Assembly (NCBI GenBank): GCA_018716135.1
Contig: DVKG01000009.1
Coordinates: 1-64,000, forward strand
From: Scybalosoma faecavium
Lineage (GTDB): Bacteria; Bacillota; Clostridia; Christensenellales; Christensenellaceae
Direction of reading: 5' to 3'
Length of the DNA stretch: 64,000 bases
Made by a program: the position numbers and the translations under genes. The notes beneath the pieces were generated by a model, which made no database searches, was not told the origin of the DNA, and saw only the letters and a list, made by a program, of their open reading frames with translations. Positions 60,120 to 64,000 of this stretch are shown in pieces; positions within the stretch are counted from its first letter, which is position 1, and each line of letters starts with the position of its first letter.

Positions 60120-60632
60120 TTAAACCAGCTCGAGTACGACCATCTCAGCCGCATCGCCGCGTCTCTGTCCGAGCTTGATTATGCGAGTGTAACCGCCGCC
60201 CTGACCCAGCTCTTTAGCGCGCTTATCGTACTTGGGAGCTATCTCGCGGAACAGCTTCTCTACTACGGGATGCACGTTATCCTTTGTACGCTGGTTATAG
60301 TTGTATTTGCTCTCCTTCTCCTGCTTAGCCTGCGGCACATCATACAGATATGCCATGAGCTGACGGCGAACAGCGAGCTTCTCGGGAGCATCGTTCACGA
60401 ATTCTTTTTCTGTCACGTTGCCTGCATCGTCTTTAACAGACTTTGTAACAGTAACAGTATTGTCATACTGATGTATAGCCTTTGTTATTAATTTTTCGGC
60501 GATCTTGCGAACTTCTTTAGCACGCGGAGCCGTAGTTGTTATCTTGCCCTCCCAGATAAGCGCAGTAACCTGATTTCTGAGCAGCGCCTTTCTCTGAGCG
60601 GAGGGTCTTGAGAGCTTATTAATGTTGGCCAT
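60120..60632 (-). CDS. rplQ: 50S ribosomal protein L17, long form
   Basis: This 170-residue L17 is much longer than the usual 115-130. The start RLSRPSAQRKALLRNQVTALI-type region is normal; extra residues lie between about 60 and 135, including TVTKSVKDDAGNVTEKEF and QAKQEKESKYNYNQRT. The tail GGGYTRIIKLGQRRGDAAEM is typical. It ends the alpha operon. Confidence 0.96.
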   Translation of the reverse strand: MANINKLSRPSAQRKALLRNQVTALIWEGKITTTAPRAKEVRKIAEKLITKAIHQYDNTVTVTKSVKDDAGNVTEKEFVNDAPEKLAVRRQLMAYLYDVPQAKQEKESKYNYNQRTKDNVHPVVEKLFREIAPKYDKRAKELGQGGGYTRIIKLGQRRGDAAEMVVLELV

Positions 60633-60669
60633 TTTCGCTCTTTCCTCCTGGATATGTCAAATTTTAGTA

Positions 60670-61614
60670 TTAGTCGTCTTGCCTGAGGCTAAGTCCCAAG
60701 GCGGCGAGCTTTTGCTGTACCTCCTCGAGCGACTTTCTGCCCAGATTTCGAACTTTCATCATCTCTTCTTCGTCCTTCTTAATCAACTCTTCGACTGTGT
60801 TGATTCCTGCGCGCTTGAGGCAGTTGTAAGAACGCACGGAGAGATCCAGCTCTTCTATAGTTATTTCAAGAACCTTTTCTTTCTTAGCGTCGTCTTTCGT
60901 AACCATTATCTCTACGTCGCTTACGTGATCTGTAAGACCGATGAACTGCGCGAGATATTCGCTCAGTATACGAGACGCAAGAGATACGGCTTCATCCGCT
61001 TTTATCAAGCCGTTTGTCCAAACTTCAAGAGTCAGTTTGTCATAGTCCGTGATCTGACCTACGCGCGTATTGCTGACTGTAAAGTTAGCTTTTTTAATAG
61101 GCGTGAAGAGAGAATCCACAGGGATAATGCCAATAGGCATTCCGGGTGTCTTGTTCTTGTCGGCGAGGACATAGCCCTTGCCGCTGTCCACGGTCACTTC
61201 CATACAAAGCGCCGCTTCGTCGTCCAACGTCGCAATATGGAGGTCTCCGTTCACGATTTCAACATCAGCATCCTGAGACAGCATACTTGCTGTAACTTCA
61301 CATGGACCGTACGCCACCAGTGTAAGCGTCTTCGGGCCTTCTGAATGAAGCTTAACATTCAGCTTCTTCAGATTTAGTATGATGTTGGTCACGTCTTCAC
61401 GAACTCCGGATATCGTCGAAAATTCGTGCAAAACCCCGTCTATCCTCACCTTTGTGACTGCCGCACCGGGCAGACAGCTGAGCAGTACGCGACGGAGCGA
61501 GTTGCCAAGCGTCGTACCAAAGCCACGCTCCAGCGGTTCCATCACCAGCTTCGCGTAGCTCCAGTCGTCACTGTGCTCTATGCATTCAATTTTCGGCTTT
61601 TCTATTTCTAGCAT
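60670..61614 (-). CDS. rpoA: RNA polymerase alpha subunit
   Basis: This 314-residue subunit has the N-terminal assembly domain (ERGFGTTLGNSLRRVLLSCLPGAAVT) and the C-terminal domain (about 245-314, DLSVRSYNCLKRAGINTVEELI) that contacts UP elements and activators. It lies between rpsD and rplQ as usual. Confidence 0.98.
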   Translation of the reverse strand: MLEIEKPKIECIEHSDDWSYAKLVMEPLERGFGTTLGNSLRRVLLSCLPGAAVTKVRIDGVLHEFSTISGVREDVTNIILNLKKLNVKLHSEGPKTLTLVAYGPCEVTASMLSQDADVEIVNGDLHIATLDDEAALCMEVTVDSGKGYVLADKNKTPGMPIGIIPVDSLFTPIKKANFTVSNTRVGQITDYDKLTLEVWTNGLIKADEAVSLASRILSEYLAQFIGLTDHVSDVEIMVTKDDAKKEKVLEITIEELDLSVRSYNCLKRAGINTVEELIKKDEEEMMKVRNLGRKSLEEVQQKLAALGLSLRQDD

Positions 61615-61656
61615 CTAAGGTAACCCCTCCTTATCGTTAGCGTGGACAACTTATTA

Positions 61657-62280
61657 TTACTTGGAGTACAACTCGACGATGTAGTGCTCCTCGATTGTAA
61701 GATCGATATCCTCTCTCTCAGGCAGAGCAACAACCTTGCCCGTGAGCTTTTCAGCGTCAAATTCCAACCACTTGGGAGCCGGACGTCCGCCCTGCTCTGC
61801 AACAGCTTTGAAACGCTCCTTCGAAGCGCTCGTTGGCTTAACGGAAACGACCTGACCGACATTCATTCTATAAGAGGGAATGTCTACTTTATGACCGTCT
61901 ACCAGAATGTGACCGTGCATGACGAACTGACGTGCCTGAGCGCGGCTTTCGCCAATGCCCATGCGATAAACTACGTTATCGAGACGGCGTTCGAGCAGCT
62001 GGAGCAGGTTCTCACCTGTAACGCCCTTCATCTTAACTGCTGTATCAAAATAACCTCTGAACTGACCCTCCAGCATACCGTAAGCACGCTTAACCTTCTG
62101 CTTCTCACGAAGCTGAACGCCGTATTCAGAAAGCTTCTTTCTGGATACTCCGTGCATACCGGGTGCCTGCGGACGTCTTGTGTAAGAGCATTTGCCGGAA
62201 TAGCAGCGATCGCCCTTTAAGAACAGCTTTGCGCCTTCGCGTCTGCAAAGACGGCAAACCGAACCTGTATATCTTGCCAT
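61657..62280 (-). CDS. rpsD: 30S ribosomal protein S4
   Basis: This 207-residue assembly protein has MARYTGSVCRLCRREG at the start, a Cys-bearing N-terminus (C9, C12, C26, C31) that could bind zinc, and the S4 RNA-binding domain RLDNVVYRMGIGESRAQARQ (about 93-112). Confidence 0.98.
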   Translation of the reverse strand: MARYTGSVCRLCRREGAKLFLKGDRCYSGKCSYTRRPQAPGMHGVSRKKLSEYGVQLREKQKVKRAYGMLEGQFRGYFDTAVKMKGVTGENLLQLLERRLDNVVYRMGIGESRAQARQFVMHGHILVDGHKVDIPSYRMNVGQVVSVKPTSASKERFKAVAEQGGRPAPKWLEFDAEKLTGKVVALPEREDIDLTIEEHYIVELYSK

Positions 62281-62295
62281 AGTGTAAAATCCTCC

Positions 62296-62688
62296 TTAGA
62301 CCCTTCTGCGCTTAGGCGGACGGCAGCCGTTGTGCGGGATAGGCGTAACGTCCTTGATGAGCGTAACCTCGAGACCGGCTGTCTGAAGCGCTCTGATAGC
62401 TGCTTCACGACCGGAGCCAGGGCCCTTTACATAAACCTCTACCGTACGAAGACCATGCTCCATAGCAGCCTTCGCTGCTGTTTCTGCTGCCATCTGAGCC
62501 GCAAAGGGAGTGGACTTCTTAGAACCGCGGAATCCGAGCGCGCCTGCGCTGGACTGTGAAAGCGCGTTGCCCGCGAGGTCGGACATCGTAACGATAGTGT
62601 TATTAAAGGAGGAACGAATATGAGCCGCGCCGCGCTCGATGTTTTTCTTTTCTCTGCGCTTTCTGATAACTCTCTTACCTTTAGCCAT
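62296..62688 (-). CDS. rpsK: 30S ribosomal protein S11
   Basis: This 130-residue protein has the typical GAAHIRSSFNNTIVTMSDLAG start region and the C-terminal TPIPHNGCRPPKRRRV. Confidence 0.98.
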   Translation of the reverse strand: MAKGKRVIRKRREKKNIERGAAHIRSSFNNTIVTMSDLAGNALSQSSAGALGFRGSKKSTPFAAQMAAETAAKAAMEHGLRTVEVYVKGPGSGREAAIRALQTAGLEVTLIKDVTPIPHNGCRPPKRRRV

Positions 62689-62701
62689 TTATGTTCTCTC
62701 C

Positions 62702-63070
62702 TTACTTTTTCTTACCTGCGACTGTACGCTTCGGACCTTTTCTTGTGCGAGCGTTAGTCTTTGTACTCTGACCGCGGACAGGCAGACTCTTTCTGTGTCT
62801 CACGCCGCGATAGCATCCGATTTCAACCAGACGCTTTATATTAAGGCTTACTTCACGACGAAGATCGCCTTCTACTTTAAAGTTCTTGTCTACATACTCA
62901 CGAAGCTTAGCCAGATCGTCTTCAGAAATGTCTTTGACTCTGATATTTCCGTCTACGCCTGTTTCCTTCAGTATGCGCTGCGCAGAGGGCAGACCGATAC
63001 CATAGATATAGGTCAGGCCAATCTCAATGCGCTTTTCTCTGGGCAAATCTACCCCAGCGATACGTGCCAT
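62702..63070 (-). CDS. rpsM: 30S ribosomal protein S13
   Basis: This 122-residue protein starts MARIAGVDLPREKRIEIGLTYIYGIG and ends TNARTRKGPKRTVAGKKK. A 277-bp gap precedes it, unusual for this tight operon. Confidence 0.98.
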   Translation of the reverse strand: MARIAGVDLPREKRIEIGLTYIYGIGLPSAQRILKETGVDGNIRVKDISEDDLAKLREYVDKNFKVEGDLRREVSLNIKRLVEIGCYRGVRHRKSLPVRGQSTKTNARTRKGPKRTVAGKKK

Positions 63071-63347
63071 TAATGGAATACCTCCGAATAAAGTGTGATA
63101 TTTAATGTAGTTTCTTTATTATTTATAATAGACCATGTGCGTCCGCTCATTTGCATATGAGTATAGTACCCTGCCGCATACGCCATCGGTCAGCATATCC
63201 GCTGCCGTATTAAGCAGTATACCCATTCAGCCGCTGCAATTAAACTTCCGCGCAAGGCATATTGAAAGATTTAGGCTTACATATCAATAAGCGCAACTCT
63301 GCTTTCCAGAGAAGCGCGTAAGCCCTGAGCAAATAATTCCGGGTCGC

Positions 63348-63461
63348 TCAGCCCTGCTTCTGCTTGTGCTTAGGATTCTGACAGATAACCATAACTTTGC
63401 CGTGGCGTTTGATTATCTTGCACTTTTCGCAGATAGGCTTAACACTGGGTCTTACCTTCAT
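63348..63461 (-). CDS. rpmJ: 50S ribosomal protein L36
   Basis: This 37-residue protein starts MKVRPSVKPICEKCKIIKR and has the zinc set C-x2-C..C..H (CEKC, ICQNPKH). AAGGAGGA precedes ATG 63461. It normally follows infA, which is not found upstream here. Confidence 0.97.
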   Translation of the reverse strand: MKVRPSVKPICEKCKIIKRHGKVMVICQNPKHKQKQG

Positions 63462-63520
63462 GATAGTTTCCTCCTTAGATAAGAGCATAGCCCGCCCCCG
63501 GATTTGAGGCGTGCTTGTTT

Positions 63521-63549
63521 ATTTTATACTTATTTTGGTTATAGTTCAA
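63521..63549 (-). promoter_or_regulatory. promoter before rpmJ
   Basis: On the minus strand TTGAAC (63544-63549), 17-bp spacer, TAAAAT (63521-63526). It would let the alpha operon be transcribed apart from upstream genes. Confidence 0.6.
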
Positions 63550-63604
63550 TGCCTGCCAGAGCATTTTATTTAAAATTTACAATTTGTTCACATTTTATGC
63601 GAAT

Positions 63605-64000
63605 TTATTTTTGCATCAGCTTTTTGTCTATCGCTAAATTCAGAAATTTTTCAGCGAGACTTCCGTGCAATATGTTATCTTTAGCCTCTTTTGGCGTAAA
63701 CCAAACCGCACTGTCGATTTCATCTGCGTTTAAATGCGAGATGTCATCTGAGCTGACACAGCATGCAAAATTGACCATCAATGTATTGCTGCGTTCGAAA
63801 TACTCCGTCTTGTTGAATGCAAAATCTATTACATCCAATCCTGTCTCTTCTTTCACCTCACGCACCAGCGCATTCTCTGCCGTTTCGCCTCTGTTGACAA
63901 ATCCGGCTACGAGTATATATTCCTCTTTGCCGTGCTGCTTCGTCAGGAGAATCTTATCTCTGGACGGAGCGAATATCTCCGTACTTATAGCAACATTAAA
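63605..64000 (-). CDS. Nudix hydrolase, 5' end beyond the window
   Basis: The frame enters from the right edge and ends at TAA 63605, giving at least 131 residues. The full Nudix box is readable across about 63835-63905 (GFVNRGETAENALV followed by REVKEETGL), with the upstream strand FAPSRDKILLTKQ. The layout resembles NudC-type NAD+ diphosphatases, but their SQPWPFPxS motif is replaced by YFERSNTLM. Substrate is uncertain. The GTG at 63865 lies inside the Nudix box and cannot be the start. Confidence 0.85.
   Translation of the reverse strand, partial: FNVAISTEIFAPSRDKILLTKQHGKEEYILVAGFVNRGETAENALVREVKEETGLDVIDFAFNKTEYFERSNTLMVNFACCVSSDDISHLNADEIDSAVWFTPKEAKDNILHGSLAEKFLNLAIDKKLMQK

Noticed and set aside
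1..64000. CRISPR array, prophage or intact insertion sequence
   Set aside because: No regular spacer-repeat series, phage structural genes, integrase or transposase was seen.

Overview
The window comes from a Gram-positive anaerobe of the Bacillota, most likely class Clostridia. It has sporulation genes (spmA, spmB, a SleL/YaaH-type LysM-GH18 protein, ricT), an electron-bifurcating-type [FeFe]-hydrogenase operon, several clostridial ferredoxins, a superoxide reductase, an oxygen-sensitive thiH pathway, an HisZ-dependent short HisG, and the usual Bacillota gene order around tmk-holB-ricT, ecfA-ecfT-truA and rpmJ-rpsM-rpsK-rpsD-rpoA-rplQ. Many promoters are close to the sigma-A consensus with 17-bp spacers. 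The long L17 hints at Oscillospirales-like relatives, but I cannot name a genus.

Layout. 1-470 is a minus-strand tRNA operon (Pro-Glu-Met/Ile2-Asp and a truncated tRNA). 673-3242 holds miaB and a GNAT gene. 3461-7920 holds an E1 alpha/beta pair of a 2-oxoacid/acetoin dehydrogenase type, a LysR regulator and an iron alcohol dehydrogenase. 7921-8703 is a long gene-poor stretch with a gene remnant and several inverted repeats. 8704-13760 is a Rex-like regulator followed by a four-gene [FeFe]-hydrogenase operon. 13867-26341 is a mixed block: membrane protein, MBL hydrolase, two-component system, NlpC/P60 lipoprotein, ferredoxin, uppP, superoxide dismutase and reductase, spore hydrolase, two unknown small proteins, CBS protein, Old Yellow Enzyme, two Rrf2 regulators and an alpha/beta hydrolase.

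26444-33497 is a second tRNA operon (Asp-Gly-Cys) and a minus-strand his operon (hisZ-G-D-B-H-A-F-IE). 33574-36921 has a lipoprotein and the metNIQ methionine importer. 37092-42417 has argS, serS, a ferredoxin and two RNA methyltransferase-type genes. 42425-46003 is thiSFGHE behind a strong promoter and a terminator-like leader hairpin. 46056-53384 has a cupin, a cytidylate-kinase-like protein, a TatD-linked radical SAM protein, tatD, metG, a ComB-like protein, an AbrB-type regulator and spmAB. 53505-59968 is one tightly overlapping minus-strand operon: fused ecfA, ecfT, truA, HAD phosphatase, tmk, holB, ricT. 60120-63461 is the alpha ribosomal operon, and a partial Nudix gene runs off the right edge.

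The genes suggest a fermentative, H2-evolving, spore-forming anaerobe. The hydrogenase would reoxidise NADH and ferredoxin, the alcohol dehydrogenase gives a second NADH sink, and a redox-type regulator sits beside them. Oxygen defence is doubled (SOD and SOR). I found no prophage, CRISPR array or intact transposon. The least ordinary parts are the 7.9-8.7 kb stretch, the Rex-like protein with a degraded dinucleotide-binding loop, the thiamine leader without a recognisable TPP riboswitch, and an interspersed hairpin repeat present in at least three copies.
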